A stretch of DNA of 64,000 nucleotides from Alviniconcha marisindica (lineage: Eukaryota > Mollusca > Gastropoda > Provannidae). Positions 1 to 14,881 of this stretch are shown piece by piece. Each line of letters starts with the position of its first letter. Within the stretch, counting starts at the first letter, position 1. The stretch is taken from NCBI GenBank assembly GCA_018857735.1, contig JABMCL010000546.1:1-64000 (forward strand), given 5' to 3'. A program made the position numbers and the translations under genes. The notes beneath the pieces are model-generated. The model was not told the DNA's origin. It saw nothing but the letters and a program-made list of their open reading frames with translations, and searched no databases.

Positions 1-1859
1 AATGAAGTCTATTTTACGAGGGTAATGGAGTAGACTCGAAGCCTGTTTACATCCAGCCCTCGCCCATGAGGGAACACAACTGACGTTACAAGTAAATCTG
101 CATTATAGTAGAGTATACTGAGTACATGAAAAATTTCCAGTTAATCTGTAATGAAAAAAGGAAAAAAAATAAGAAGAAAACAAAACAAACTATGCATGGA
201 TACAAACAAAATCAGAACTGGCAGAGCAGTTAATATCAATCCTGAAGGGGCAGGGGGTGGGGGGGGGGGGGGGGGGGGGGGGGGGAAAAAAATTTACTTT
301 TCCCCCAATTTTTACCACCACCACACACACACACACACACAACACACACACACACACACACACACAATATACACACTAAATTATAACCAGTTTACATCGG
401 ATGCGTTCCTTAACAAACACTTGAGCCTTATGAGTATCATAAGTTTTGAAGTAAACACAAGGGAAGATAGCATTTGTGTTGATAGGCGTGTGTTATTGTT
501 TGTTTGTTTGTTGTTGTTGCTGTTTTTTTGTTTGTTTGTTTGTTTGTTTTTTGTTGTTTTAAACCATGGCATGCCAAATTTTTTCTTTGCCCAAATTAAT
601 TCCAAACAGGCCATGGGACTCTTGAACAAATCCTTCCTAGGCATTGGCACAGTCAACTTTCTTGCCCAAATTAATTGAACTTTGATTAAATGCAAGGTTT
701 TGCTGAAAGACCTGATAGGCAGCAATGGGGTTTTTACACTTGTTAAGACTTAAGTTTATCAACAGAATATCAATGGGCAATTTTATAGTCCTTATTCGCA
801 AGGCTAAAGTGCTTTAGAGGGGAACTTTTGATCGCTCGCCTGTGTGGGAATTTCAATGCTTATTCCCAGGTGTTGAAGCATAGTTTTTCCAGTATTACCA
901 TTTTTTTAGCGCGAGCTTTTAAAAAAAGAAGAAGAAAAGAAAAAACTAAACGAAAAAACTTCCCGGCATATACTTCTTCTTTTTTTAATTTTAGGTATAC
1001 TTTTGCTCACTGGTAAACCTTTTTAGCTGTAGTTTTACACAAGGCACAAACACCGGGTCCCCAGCTGAGATTTTTTTTTCAATAGCATCACCTAACACCG
1101 AGTCCACTCAAAAAACTCAGAGACACACGAACAAAGAACAAGTGTTCCGCAGAACTATTACACACAATTATTAAGAACCAATAAGCCACCCTACCCAAAA
1201 TATACTTCAGTTACTCACCCTGATCACCGGTGGTTATCACGACTGCTGGGGTGCGAGGGGAAAATAAAAATAAAAAATTCACGTATTTGGCGGTCAATCA
1301 GCAGGCGCTGCGTGGGAAATTTTCCATCTACTTGACCTTACCAAGGTGAAGGCGTTGCTTCGCCCGACCAATCAGCGCGCGCGCTCTTCAGTCTCTCTCT
1401 CTCTCCCCCTCTCTGGCACGAAACAAGATATTATCTCACTATCTCACAAAATCCCATTTACTGTTTATTCTGTTAAATTCCTTTTCTCTCTCTTTCTCTC
1501 TGTGTATGCGCGCGCAGTTAGGACCGCTCACCTTATCGCTAGTGCTTCTTGCCATAAGATACCCTATAGTTAACGTCTCGGTTGCATAATGTGACTCGGT
1601 GTGGCTTTAAAATCGGCCTGGGCAGCACTGGTGCTTATTACACCTGTGCGGCACAAGCCAGTTAGTAATTAGATTCAAGTTTTAACGACCTGTCAACCGC
1701 ATATGACGAGCTGAGCTCGTAGGGATGGCTGTACACACACTGGAAAATACCAACCGTTGCAGCGTGTTGTTTACCGGATATTTAAGGGCAATACATAACC
1801 GCGGATGTCATAAAAATGCATACACATGGTGAAACGAAATGCATTACATCACATCACAT
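1..1859. other. No gene seen; short simple repeats
   Basis: Contains a 27-nt poly-G run (259-285), a CA microsatellite (322-366) and a TTTG-rich stretch (493-556). Sequence around 1300-1400 is CpG-rich with a CCAATCA box, but no exon is visible. Confidence 0.6.
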
Positions 1860-1886
1860 CACACACAGCACACACACACACACACC

Positions 1887-1931
<45 letters not shown>

Positions 1932-2181
1932 CTCTCTCTCTCTCACACACACACACACCTCTCTCTCCCCTCTTCTCCTCTCTCCTCTCTCTCTCTCCTC
2001 TCTCTCTCTCGCACACACCACACATAAACACACACCTCTCTCTCTCCTCACACACACACACTCTCTCTCTCCCCCCCCCCCCCCCCCCCACACACACACC
2101 CACACACGTGACAATCAGCTACTATTCTCTCTCCCCCTCTCTCCCTCTCTCCCCTCTCTCTCTCCCCCTCTCTCTCTCTCT

Positions 2182-2238
<57 letters not shown>

Positions 2239-2240
2239 AT
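1860..2240. repeat. Compound CA/CT/C/TA microsatellite
   Basis: Blocks of (CA)n, (CT)n, a poly-C run near 2071-2089, more (CT)n, then (TA)n at 2187-2240. Apparent ORFs in both directions are only HT, LS or CV dipeptide repeats. Confidence 0.95.
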
Positions 2241-4718
2241 GACACGAGCAGCAAATCCAACGGGTTGTGAACGGGGCCACCCCTGGTAACGACAAGACAA
2301 TCAAATCATTAGCCTAATAAGGCTAATACGGGGCCACTCCTAACCTTTCCTTCGGCTGAGCAAACAACAAAAATAGTATAACTAACGGGCTACAAAACGA
2401 GAGATGGAAACTCAAGAGAGAGACTTTCAGAACTCAGTCCGCGCTGTGAAAGTCGAAGTGGACGTAGTCCGTATGATTTATGTGGAGTAAAGCAATATTT
2501 GAAGAAGGAGGAGAGGAAGTAAACCAGCGCTTTGAGTTTGCGGATGTCACGAATAGCCGTGAATTCCGAGAGGAACAGACCATTGTTTGTCTGACGGTAT
2601 TTTGATTTTTTTTTTAATAATTAAAAACATTTACGTAGTACAATATTTTGAGGATAACAAGGTAAAGTGAAAATTGGGGGGGGGGGGGGGGGGGGTTTAT
2701 ATTTATTAAAAAAATGAGTGACACAGAATGTATTATTAAATATCATAGTTATAAAAACACAGCTTGTAACTTTAGTTTATTCCCAGAATTTCACATCGCC
2801 TTGACTATAACCGTACTGGCTGACTGGGCCTAAAGCGTCAAGTTACTTAGTTACTCCCGTAATTTTATAACTAATGGACTTTTACAGTTTTAGGGAGTAG
2901 TGATTGTACCTCAAAGGCGGGTGGATGTATAGGAGCCGTCTCGGTGGGCCTATTCTCACTTAGCCTATTCCCATCTGGCTCTTGAAGTTGAAGCTAACCC
3001 TGCGTAATCTCAAACTGCCTAATTTCGCCTTGCTTAATCTCACACTGCGTATTCACTGTCAGTGAATGAGCCAAGACACGACTAGTACACCGTAAAACAC
3101 AATGCACTTGACCTGATAGTGCTGATAGCAAAACACTACATTTTCAATACAGATCAATGTTTAAATGCAAGACCAAACTTTACTTGCTTTTGAGAAAGAA
3201 ATTATGCAAAGAACAGCTATAGAAAAACAGGTCTGGTCAATGAAGGTTTCTCATCGCATACTTCCCATATAATCATTCACAACAGTGAGTAACAGTAGAG
3301 TACCGAGAGTAGCCTACATACTGTACAATCTGTGTGTGCGTGGGAAAGAGAGAGGCAAAGAGAGAGAGGGGGGGAGGGGAGGAGAAAAGGGAGGGAAGGA
3401 AAAGAGAGGAGAGAGGGGGGGGGGGGGGGATTTTAAATGTGTGTTTTGTGTGTGCGTGGGAAAGAGAGAGAGAGGGGGGGGGGGAGAAAGAGAGACAGGA
3501 AAAAGAGAGAGAGAGGAGGGGAGTTTAACATCAGTATGTGCACGTGTATAGGCCTGCCGACCCTACTTTAATAGACCACTGACAACGTGGCTTTGACGTG
3601 CAGTGTCTGTGTGCATATATTTTGTCAGCAAAAACTGTTTCTAATAACTAATTGGAGTAAAAAATAATTTTAAAAACTTAAAATAAAATGAAAATAATAA
3701 TGTATCAAACACTACGTGACGAGCCAACCTCCTTCCCTTCTTCACTGATTGGTGAAGAGTATACCAACATGGCTACACCTTGAGAAACAAGGGAGGGAGA
3801 GAAAAAAGCTTTATAATTGACGGAACAGCCAAATGAAGCACTCATGGGTGTAATGTTGTATTATATATTTCAACAGTGTCTACGTTTTCAGGAAAACACC
3901 CCTCTTCGCTTCGGCGGCACCCCTTCTGAGAATCCTGACAGAATTCTGAAAATCCTCCAACTACCACGTGGAGCTAGTACTAGTAGTAGACCTTCAATTC
4001 AGAATACTTCATACTGCTTTGCCTACAACTGTACCAGCAAAAATTACACAGGATCTACACTAGTCAAGCATATATATACAGGATCTACACTAGTCAATCT
4101 AATATCGGTGCCCCAATATATATACGGCTACCTTCTCAGATTCTCCGAAGCTCCACTTTCACTAACGTGACGTGTTCTTTAAACAAAACCTCAGTCATGT
4201 GTGTCCCGAACCGATATTGATAAAATGATCAACACTGAAAGACGGCTTTTGGCTTCTGATTTTTAGACTTGTGTTTCTGAACGAAACACTGCAGTCGCCA
4301 GATCTGTTATGACATTTACAGTTCTGTAGATGGACGGTAATCACGATTCAAGAATCTTATGAGACCTATCACCGAATCTTCTTCTTTTCATACAAGACTA
4401 TGTAGTAAGTAGCCTGACCTCCATTCGAGGGCAATTGGCTCTGGTGGTGGCGACCTTTGCTGTGGCTTGGGTGCCACTTTAACAAAATACAAATGGTTAA
4501 AAGAATGAAACCCAGATACACTTTTTAGCGCATGAGTCTAGTCAGGTGCACGTGGGTCTTACACACTCCAGCTCCAAGCCTCTCTTTCCGGCACCTTTCG
4601 TAATGATGACCTGCGCTATGAGCTGGAGTTGTGTAGTCCAACAGTAACACGATAGTAACAGTAACACTGGGCTAGACCACAGTGCGGGACCAAAGAACGT
4701 CTCTTAAAATAGACGGGC
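2241..4718. other. No gene seen
   Basis: Holds a poly-G run (2676-2695), a purine-rich GA/G tract (3340-3520) and a 31-bp direct duplication containing GGATCTACACTAGTCAA (4049-4098). A 117-codon plus-strand ORF at 3817-4170 has no recognisable domain and unremarkable composition. Confidence 0.55.
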
Positions 4719-4856
4719 TTGGGGCTAGACAGACCACGCTCACGACCCATGGGGTCCCCCTTTGCTATTTATTCACCGGCGCCGGTCCGTTGCCTAGAAA
4801 GAGGCCACGAGGAGTTCACAGCACACTGCACAAGTAAAGGACAACTTCACACTCAC

Positions 4857-5300
4857 CTCGTGGCGGGGTTACACCGTCGATGTGCGCTCGTCTCTGCTGA
4901 GGCTACGGCAGGGTGCAAACTCAATCCAGTCGTGCGAACGCCGATCGTCTTTGGAGGCGAAGAATCGATAATCACCAGGGACGTCGGAGTGGAAAATCTG
5001 ACTTGCAGTGATTCGGAAAAGTCGATGATGGGGAAGTTTATGCTTTGTAAGCCAAGGCAAAGACGTCGGAGCTGAGGGAGACAGTCTAAACAGGGGAGAG
5101 AAAAGAGAGAGAGAGAATGCTGAGGACCACGCGCTCTCGCAGTCTGCGCGAAGAATGAAGGAAGCGGACCCTGCTTGCAACAAAGGCAGGTTGGCTAGCT
5201 GACGGCCCGGGAGCAGGAGAGAGGTTGCGCGGGCGAGGAGTGGAATGAATCAGCCAGCTAGCTACACATGGGCCCAGCGACCACACACGCTCGCCGGCAC
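4857..5300 (-). other. Possible 5' exon with GC-rich promoter region
   Basis: A CpG-rich patch (about 4860-5370) differs from its surroundings. On the minus strand it contains CGAG/GTGAGT at 4857/4856, a perfect U2 donor. The sequence before it has no convincing long ORF (105 codons at most, ending before the donor), so it would be a 5' UTR exon of a gene leaving the window to the left. I found no matching acceptor or coding exon in 1-4800. It may be chance. Confidence 0.25.
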
Positions 5301-5368
5301 GAGTTGTGTGTGTGTGTGTATACGAACTGAGACGCGCGTGCCATCTCGATTGCCCGGCTGGAGTGTCT

Positions 5369-5374
5369 GCGCGC

Positions 5375-5413
<39 letters not shown>
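5369..5413. repeat. (CG)n(TG)n microsatellite
   Basis: CGCGCG followed by about 19 TG units, next to the GC-rich patch. Confidence 0.9.
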
Positions 5414-5415
<2 letters not shown>

Positions 5416-5439
5416 GCGTGTAGAGGTTTCAACGCGATT

Positions 5440-6270
5440 TTCTGTTCTTACTCTGTTTTTTTTCTTTTCTGTTCTTGTTTTGTTGGTTGGTCTGGTTCCT
5501 TTTTGTTTTCGTTTGTTGTGGGTGGTCGATTTTTCTGTGCTTGATCTTGTTTTGTGTGATGTTGTAGTGTTTGTTTTAGTAGTGGGGTGCGTTTCTTTGT
5601 TCGTGTGTTTGCTTTAGCGCAACACAGTTTTCTGTTTAGCCTCTTCTTCTTCTTCTTCTTCTTGTTTGGTTGTTGGTTGGTTGGTTGTTTTTGATTGTTG
5701 GTTGATGTGGTTCATTTTTGTTTTCCTTGTTGTGGGTGGTCGATTTTTCTGTGTTTGAACTTGTTTTGTGTGATGTTTAGTGTTTGTTTTAGTCGGGTAC
5801 GTTTCTTTGTTCGTGTGTTTGCTTTAGCGCAACACAGTTTTCTGTTTAATCTTTTCTTCTTCTTCTTCTTTGTGGGTGGAGGGGAGGGGGGGTGGTGGTG
5901 CTGGTCTTGTTTAGTCTTTTCTTCTTTTTCTTCTTCTTCTTCTTTGGTTGTTGGTTGGTCTGGTTCATTTTTGTTTTCGTTTTTGTGGGTGGTCGATTTG
6001 TCTGTGTTTGGTTTGGTTTGTGCAATGTTTAGTGTTTGTTGTAGTGGTGTGCGTTTCTTTGATCGTGTGTTTGCTTTAGCGCAACACAGTTCAGTTTCTG
6101 TTTAGTCTTTTCTTCTTCTTCTTTGTGGGGGGGGGGGGGGGGTTGCGGTTTGTTTTTGTTTTCGTTGTTGTGGCTGGTCGATTTTTCTTTGTTTGGTCTT
6201 GTTTTGTGTGATGTTAAATGTTTGTTTTAGTGGTGTGCGTTTCTTCGGTTCGTGTGTTTGCGGCGTCACT
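5440..6270 (+). repeat. Tandem array, unit about 190-250 bp, four copies
   Basis: Each unit carries a CTT-rich start, GGTTGTTGGTTGGT, GTGGGTGGTCGATTT and GCTTTAGCGCAACACAG. The last motif recurs at 5611, 5821 and 6073, and a truncated copy ends near 6260. Units differ mainly in the length of CTT and G runs. Confidence 0.85.
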
Positions 6271-6659
6271 GAGTGATGTATAGTACTGGAGACATGACGA
6301 GGGCCCATATGCATGAAGTGGAAGTAAAGTTAAAGGCGGATAACCTCGGTCTAATCCCGATTAGCTAAAAAGTCCCATGGTGAGTCCGGTTCTAGTTTCA
6401 GGTAGAGGTGAAATGATTGAGTTACGCCGGCCGGATAGTCCTATCTGCGCTGCATACATGCCGACTTTTTTTACTGGTGTCACTGTTGTCACCGTTTAGA
6501 AGATAAACACGATTAAGGGGGCTATTTGCTCTTCAGTCACACATATATTATAGGCCGAGATAGTTTTATCTCTATGCCAACCCACACGCCCGCTCCCCAG
6601 TCTTTGATTTGAACTGGAAAAAAAAGAGATAATATGCAGGCTGGAGAGACGCTCGATCA

Positions 6660-7200
6660 CGTGAACCAGTTTGGCCAAGCGGTAATATAAGGCGTTAGGC
6701 TGGTAAGCAGAACCCCCGAACAGTCCGAACCTCGATCGGTTCGATTTAGATTAAGCGCTCCTTTCTCTTCAAAATTTGTGGTTTACAGAAACTGTCCGGT
6801 AGTGACTTTACCCCCCCCCCCCCCCCCCCCCTTCACCCCCTCCCCCGTACCCCTCCTCCCGTCTCCTTTCCATGTCCTCACCCACATATTATTGAAACAT
6901 TGAAATGCCGTTCTCATCGTCGCTGCCGATCTTAATGTAGGAGGTATTCTGGTGGTGACAGAGCTCAGGAGCCGTGTGAAAGTCTAGGTGCCCGTCCTGG
7001 GCTCCCGTCCCTCATAAACCTACGGTTTCTGTGGACGTAAAGCAGCACTTCAACAACAACAACAACTGCCGCGGCGGGTGGTGACAGTGAAGCGTTTGGT
7101 ACACTAGTCTCCATCTTCCCCAACCTCCCGGGATCGGATCTTTTTCCCCGTCAGTACCTCTTCGGAGGGAACTCGGCGTTAAACTAGTTAACAAAACAAA
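6660..7200 (+). mobile_element. tRNA-derived SINE copy
   Basis: Begins with an A-box-like TTTGGCCAAGCGG and B-box-like GGTTCGATTTA, then the shared body CTCCTTTCTCTTCAAAA, GATCTTAATG and ATTCTGGTGGTGACAG, and ends near TCGGCGTTAAACTAG. A 22-nt poly-C lies within it. This is one of at least seven copies of the family in the window. Confidence 0.75.
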
Positions 7201-7535
7201 ACCAAGCTGGCCGATCATTTCACTTCACTGACCCACTGACATACCACTGAAAAACAACAACAACCGCCACAACAAAAGTACGTAATTTATCTGAAAACAG
7301 TGTTCATGCTCAGTGATTTCAAAACAAGAGTTCGGCGAATACCATCGGCACTTGGCACTACAGCAAAAATCAGTTAAATATCAATGAAAAACAATGTGGG
7401 GGTGGGTGGGTGGGTGGGGGGTGCGAGAGGGAGAGAGAGAATGAAAGTTCAGTAATGTCCACATCTTCAGCTCCATGGCAGTACTCAGTGCACAGCCTAT
7501 ATGCATGCCTTTCCCATTGATTCAGTTTCGAAGCC

Positions 7536-7582
7536 TCTCTCAGTCTGTCTCTGTCTCTCTCTGTCTCTCTCTGTCTCTCTCT

Positions 7583-7656
<74 letters not shown>

Positions 7657-7743
7657 CATGTAGTTTAGCAGGGACTAGATTGTAAGAATAGGCAACTTCC
7701 TAAAATCTTAATCCTTGTGTAATAAAGTTCTGAGCCGGTTATG

Positions 7744-7827
<84 letters not shown>

Positions 7828-7848
7828 ATGTGCGTGAGTGTGTGTCAA

Positions 7849-7892
<44 letters not shown>
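7536..7892. repeat. Two (CT)n blocks and a (TG/CG)n block
   Basis: (CT)n at 7536-7654 and 7746-7824, then (TG)n(CG)n to 7892. Between them is about 90 bp of unique sequence. Confidence 0.95.
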
Positions 7893-7899
7893 CGAGTGT

Positions 7900-8284
7900 C
7901 ACAATGAACCAGTGTTACCGTCCACAACTTCAGCTCCATAACAATACTTAGCACAGAGCCTATATAATTATGTGAGTGACCACGTTCTTGACGGCGTAGC
8001 AAACGGAAATTATACGAGAAGGGTGTGGAGATAAAGCCGCTCTTGGTGCAGCCTCATCGATTTGTCGGAAGGCTCGCCTTGGAGAATTCGCTGTGCTTCG
8101 GTTCTTAATGGTATCTGTCCGTGGCCATGTCTTCGGCGATTTCGTTGCCGCTGAATCACATCGTTTCTTTTATTTATATTCTTGGCACTGACTGGGTCCC
8201 ACAGCCTCCGCCGACGCCCCAACAGGGCAATAAAAACTTGATCAGTCTCATGCTTAACGGTGGTAGGCATTGACCTAGGTCCAT
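7900..8284. other. Unassigned sequence between repeats
   Basis: Low in simple repeats. The 86-codon minus ORF (8010-8270) resembles no family I know. Confidence 0.4.
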
Positions 8285-9060
<776 letters not shown>

Positions 9061-9639
9061 GGGTGACAAGGCATAACCTAACCTTTCATGCGTTCAGATC
9101 TCGATGGCGACTGGGTCATGGCCGCATAACATAACCTTTCGTGTGTTTGGATCTCGATGGCGACATATAGTTCGGGCCGGAGCTTGCATCTCATTATAAG
9201 CCAGTTAAGAAACGAAGTCATAGTTTGTCGCTGAACTGTCCGAACTATGTTCGGCGAACTAAAAGTTAGCCTGAGCTCAGTTAAGAAACGAATTATAGTT
9301 CGTCGAACTGTCCGAAGTATGTTCGGCGAACTAACAGTTCGCCCAGTTAAGAACGGGCTTTAGGGGTAAACCCCTGGATTGTGAGTCGAGTTCAACCGGC
9401 GCCTATGCTTTCAGCAGCTGGCCGTAGCCTGTGTTGGCAGTCATTCTTCACTGTGTGGGGGTCAGAGTGAGTCGTCCCTTTTCCCCAGATGTCCTGAGGT
9501 GACCCTGTGCGGTTGACACGACATCAAAATCCAACTACTAATGAATGAATAAATTGTTTTTATATAGCGCATAAAAAAAAACTTCCACACAAAACCTTGC
9601 GTGTTCACAGCGCCAACTAACTAACTAACTAACTAACTA
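9061..9639. repeat. Short direct and inverted duplications
   Basis: Two copies of ATCTCGATGGCGAC (about 9098 and 9151) and two copies of a 75-80 bp unit with GTCCGAA.TATGTTCGGCGAA (9230-9345), which is itself partly palindromic. (AACT)n lies near 9617-9642. No gene. Confidence 0.6.
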
Positions 9640-10540
<901 letters not shown>

Positions 10541-10770
10541 TCTGTGAGGTCATGCGAGTCGTCCTTGCGGTTGAAGCACCCGAGTTTTTGAAAGACTCTG
10601 ATTCCAGACCGCTGTTGGAAATGCCGCTTCGTCAAACCCGGTGCCATGCCAGTGCTGTAACAATGCCGCTTTGTCAAACCCGCTGCCAGCACTGTAACTA
10701 CACCACTTTAGTGGATATTCAAAAACGCGCTATGAAAAGCTAGTCACTCATGTATTGAGAATCACATGCG

Positions 10771-10841
10771 AGCGAGCGCAGTGAGTCTGCTCGAGAGCGG
10801 AGAATAGCGCCATATAAATAAAAAAGCAATCATCATCATCT
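10771..10841 (+). mobile_element. LINE 3'-end fragment
   Basis: CGCAGTGAGTCTGCTCGAG, then AATAGCGCCATATAAATAA and a CATCATCATC tail. The same tail borders the satellite at 19.8-20.5 kb on both sides in opposite orientations. Confidence 0.6.
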
Positions 10842-10938
10842 TCAGCGTGGAGCAAAAACTGTTCCAGACATGATGGCAATGCAATGGTCTGTGTTTGCGT
10901 GCCCTGTGCGGACGGGCTGGCGCGCGCACGAGCGTGTG

Positions 10939-11386
<448 letters not shown>

Positions 11387-11729
11387 TAGTTTAGTCTGTG
11401 TCATCTGCGCAAGGCCAGTGGGAGAACTGAAGCGACGAAGACAAACACAGACACTGAGACAGTAGTTAATCCGAATCTCACAGCCATCTCATGACGGCGG
11501 GACGGACTCGACAAACACGGTCACACGGGCGGTCAGTCAAAACACAGTCCAGTCAAGCCAGTATTCAGCCACACCGGCCGCACGAGCCTCAAACCAAAAC
11601 AGTGACCGACTTAACCTAAGTCGCCGGCAGAGACACTTACGAGACAGAGACAGAGACACTGACAGAGACTGCGACAGACATAGACATTAAGACTGGCAAC
11701 GACAGGCTGACAAAACACAGAGACTGAAA
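11387..11729. other. CAGAGACA-rich spacer
   Basis: Imperfect GACAGAGAC and GACTGGCAACGACAGG repeats leading into the 86-bp array. No gene. Confidence 0.5.
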
Positions 11730-12400
11730 GTGAAAGAGGAACCAACAAGGACAGACACAGACATTAAGACTGGCAACGACAGGCTGACAAAACACAGAGA
11801 CTGAAAGTGGATGAGGAACCAGCAAGGCCAGTCACCGAGTTTCCGGTGTGACCGTCAGTTACAGCCAGATGGACAGACCAGACTGAAAGTGAATGAGGAA
11901 CCAGCAAGGCCAGTCACTGACTGAATTTCCGATGTGACCGTCAGTTACAGCCAGATGGACAGACCAGACTGAAAGTGAATGAGGAACCAGCAAGGCCAGT
12001 CACTGACTGAATTTCCGATGTGACCGTCAGTTACAGCCAGATGGACAGACCAGACTGAAAGTGAATGAGGAACCAGCAAGGCCAGTCACTGACTGAATTT
12101 CCGATGTGACCGTCAGTTACAGCCAGATGGACAGACCAGACTGAACGTGAAAGAAGAACCAGCAAGGCCAGTCACTGACTGACTGAGCTTCCGGTATGAC
12201 CGTCAGTTACAGCCAAATGGACAGACCAGACTGCAAGTGAAAGAGGAACCAGCAAGGCCAGTCACCGAGCTTCCGGTATGACCGTCAGTTACAGCCAAAT
12301 GGACAGACCAGACTGCAAGTGAAAGAGGAACCAGCAAGGCCAGTCACCGAGTTTCCGATAAGTGACCGTCAGTTACAGCCAGATGGACAGACCAGAGACA
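11730..12400 (+). repeat. Minisatellite, unit 82-90 bp, about eight copies
   Basis: The motif GAGGAACCAGCAAGGCCAGT recurs at 11813, 11895, 11981, 12067, about 12153, 12243 and 12326. It is followed by TTTCCGATGTGACCGTCAG and CAGCCAGATGGACAGACC. Central copies are nearly identical, outer copies diverged. Confidence 0.93.
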
Positions 12401-12774
12401 CCGCTACAGCAAGTGTAGTGTCTCTGGACAGACCGGACACACGGCGGCAAGCAGCTTGGTAAACAAGATGTACTCTGTTCCATGCGCCACTGGTTCGGCG
12501 CCGGTTTGTGGCGCCACTGATCTAGTGTCTACCTGCACCACTGAGCTAGAAAAACCTGCATGCATATACCGCGTGAGCCCGCTCTCGACTGACGCTCTCT
12601 TTTCTGTCAATAAGCTCTACTGTGGCCTGACCACTGAGCTAGACACTCTTTCTGGCTCGGTGGGCGCGACTGACCGCACACCTCTACCTGTCTACAGCCT
12701 TTTTCCGCTGCATCGACCTGGCGCTGACCGCGGCCTAACCCGCGCTTGAATGGACTGCTATTTTTGCCATCAAG

Positions 12775-12777
<3 letters not shown>
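12401..12777. other. Unassigned spacer
   Basis: Contains a 97-codon plus ORF (12456-12749) that runs into the next TG tract. Repeated CACTGAGCTAGA motifs suggest another degenerate repeat rather than a gene. Confidence 0.4.
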
Positions 12778-12821
<44 letters not shown>

Positions 12822-12860
12822 GTGTGTGTGTGTGTGTGTGTTGTGTTGTGTGTGTGTGTG

Positions 12861-12917
<57 letters not shown>

Positions 12918-12985
12918 GCGCGTGCGCGCGCGTATGTGTGTGTGTGTGACTCTGTGTGTCAGTGTGACTCTGTGTGTCAGTGTGA

Positions 12986-13059
<74 letters not shown>

Positions 13060-13066
13060 GTGTGTG
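12778..13066. repeat. (TG)n microsatellite, about 290 bp
   Basis: TG repeat with GTGACTCTGTGTGTCA interruptions. Confidence 0.97.
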
Positions 13067-13244
13067 AGACAGAGACAGAGAGAGTTGAATCGCACACACC
13101 TACACTACACTTGCTGCACTTTGACAACGGCAGGAACTTGCCAGGCCACCAAACTGACGCGGACGTCAGTCGGTCGGTGCCGCCCGGCCGGACTAACCAA
13201 CCAAGCGAGTAAATCACTCAGCCTACCAACAGGCCCGACCACGT

Positions 13245-13690
13245 CCATGCCCATGTCAATGCAACAGTCGTCGTTCTGGTGGTGACAGTGACAGTCAGTG
13301 TAGAGGTCATCGTCTACCTCTTCAGTCAGTCCCCAACCTCGGCTGGAACCTCGGTTCCTGCCAGAATACCTCTTCACGGGCCGGGCACAACTCGCCGTTA
13401 AACAAGATTAATCAACCAGCCGTGCCTGACGGCGCCGGGATACGAGCTGCCTGCCTGGCCACTGTAAGTAATGTCCGCTGCTGTCAACGCTTTATCATAG
13501 TTCAGGAGCTGTGAGTGAGAGTCGAGGTGGCCGTCCTGGGCTGTCCGTCCTAACGAGCCTTCTGGTTTCCGTGGACGTAAAGCTATATTGAACCGTGCTT
13601 CGGCATTGGTCTCAGCTTGTCCCTAATATGTCAACCGACATCCGAGGACATTAAGCAACACTACCTACCTACCTACCTACCAACGCTTTA
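13245..13690 (+). mobile_element. SINE body and 3'-end fragments
   Basis: TTCTGGTGGTGACAG, CCCCAACCTC and CGCCGTTAAACAAG match the SINE 3' half. GAGCTGTGAGTGAGAG, CCGTCCTGGGCT and TTTCCGTGGACGTAAAGC (13508-13580) recur inverted at 22.2-22.5 kb. (CTAC)n follows. Confidence 0.65.
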
Positions 13691-13895
13691 CTGACACTCA
13701 CACAGGCACCAAAGGGCAATCCGGCGGGGAGATTCGATTAAAAAAACAAAACAATTGTACGGTGTAGTAGCCTGAACTGGCCCCGGCTCATTTAACCTGG
13801 TATACAGGCTTCGTTCGCACACTGAGCTGTGACCCGGTTACACAGCGTTGGGCTGAACGTTCAGCTGTAAACATTCAGTGTATGAAGCCGGCCTA

Positions 13896-14006
<111 letters not shown>

Positions 14007-14289
14007 CCCTTCCATTCCTCCAACAACGAAAACTCCCGGTCACCGTACTCGAAGTCATTTTAATGAAGTGACCAATCATGATGAAATGTACCCCCCGTAA
14101 CAGTATAATTTCTTAGGACTCCGCCAACACTACCGGACTCCCTATGGCACCCCATCACCCACCCACCTTGGAGGAACGTATCGACTCGAAGATTAAGAGC
14201 GATGCGGCTCGGAGTGTGACACACCACTTCAGTGACACCCACAGTGAAGCGGAGTACGTTCAAAAACACGATTCCATACAAAAACTGAG

Positions 14290-14640
14290 GCAGTGAGCCG
14301 GTTTGGCCTAGCGGCAAGGCGTTAGGCTGGTAAGCAAAGGGGCCTCGGTTCGATACCGCTTCGGCTCTCCTTTCTCTTTAAAAGTTGTGGTCTCAGTATG
14401 GACACTGTCTTGCGACTGACTTTGTCGGCCTCACAATAAATAATGAAACATTAAAATGGCTGCCCATCTTAATGCAGGAGTCATTCTGGTGGTGACAGTG
14501 TAGCCGACAGGTATATAGATATATAATCTTCCCCCCCCCCCCCCCCCCCCCCCCCCCCCACCTCCATACCCCCGTTCTCCCCATCCCTAATAAGCCAATG
14601 TGGTTTCTGCGGACGTTAAGCACCATGTTTACTAGAAACT
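14290..14640 (+). mobile_element. tRNA-derived SINE copy
   Basis: The best preserved head: TTTGGCCTAGCGGCAAGG (A box), GGCTGGTAAGC, and the perfect B box GGTTCGATACC, then CTCTCCTTTCTCTTTAAA and the shared body. A poly-C run of about 29 nt (14531-14559) lies inside. Confidence 0.82.
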
Positions 14641-14659
14641 GAGGCTACCTGCTGTTTAT

Positions 14660-14881
14660 TATCATCGGCGGGAGCTGCCACAAGTATCATTTTTGTCGCG
14701 ACAAACACGTGTTTTGTCGCGACGAAATGTACCTGTCGGGACAAAAGTTTTGTCTCGACAAGCATACAAGTTTTGTCGCGACCAAAAAATGTACCTGTCG
14801 GGACAAAAAAAAATTGTCTCGACAAACATACAAGTTTTGTCGCAACAAAAATTATACTTGTGGCAGCTGCCGCCAGTGATA
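14660..14881. mobile_element. MITE with TGTCGCGACA palindromes, copy 1
   Basis: 222 bp. Ends are inverted repeats: TATCATCGGCGGGAGCTGCC at the left and its near-complement at the right. The interior consists of repeated self-complementary TTTTGTCGCGACAA-like units. Same family as 46751-47162. No clear target duplication here. Confidence 0.75.

Noticed and set aside
2404..2490. Small ORF beginning METQERDFQNSVRAV (28 codons)
   Set aside because: Too short, no conserved match recalled, no supporting signals.
3817..4170. 117-codon plus-strand ORF
   Set aside because: Composition and an internal 31-bp duplication suggest chance; no domain recognised.
14298..14370. tRNA gene
   Set aside because: Good A and B boxes but no cloverleaf that I can pair, and the same head repeats with a common body. 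It is a SINE.
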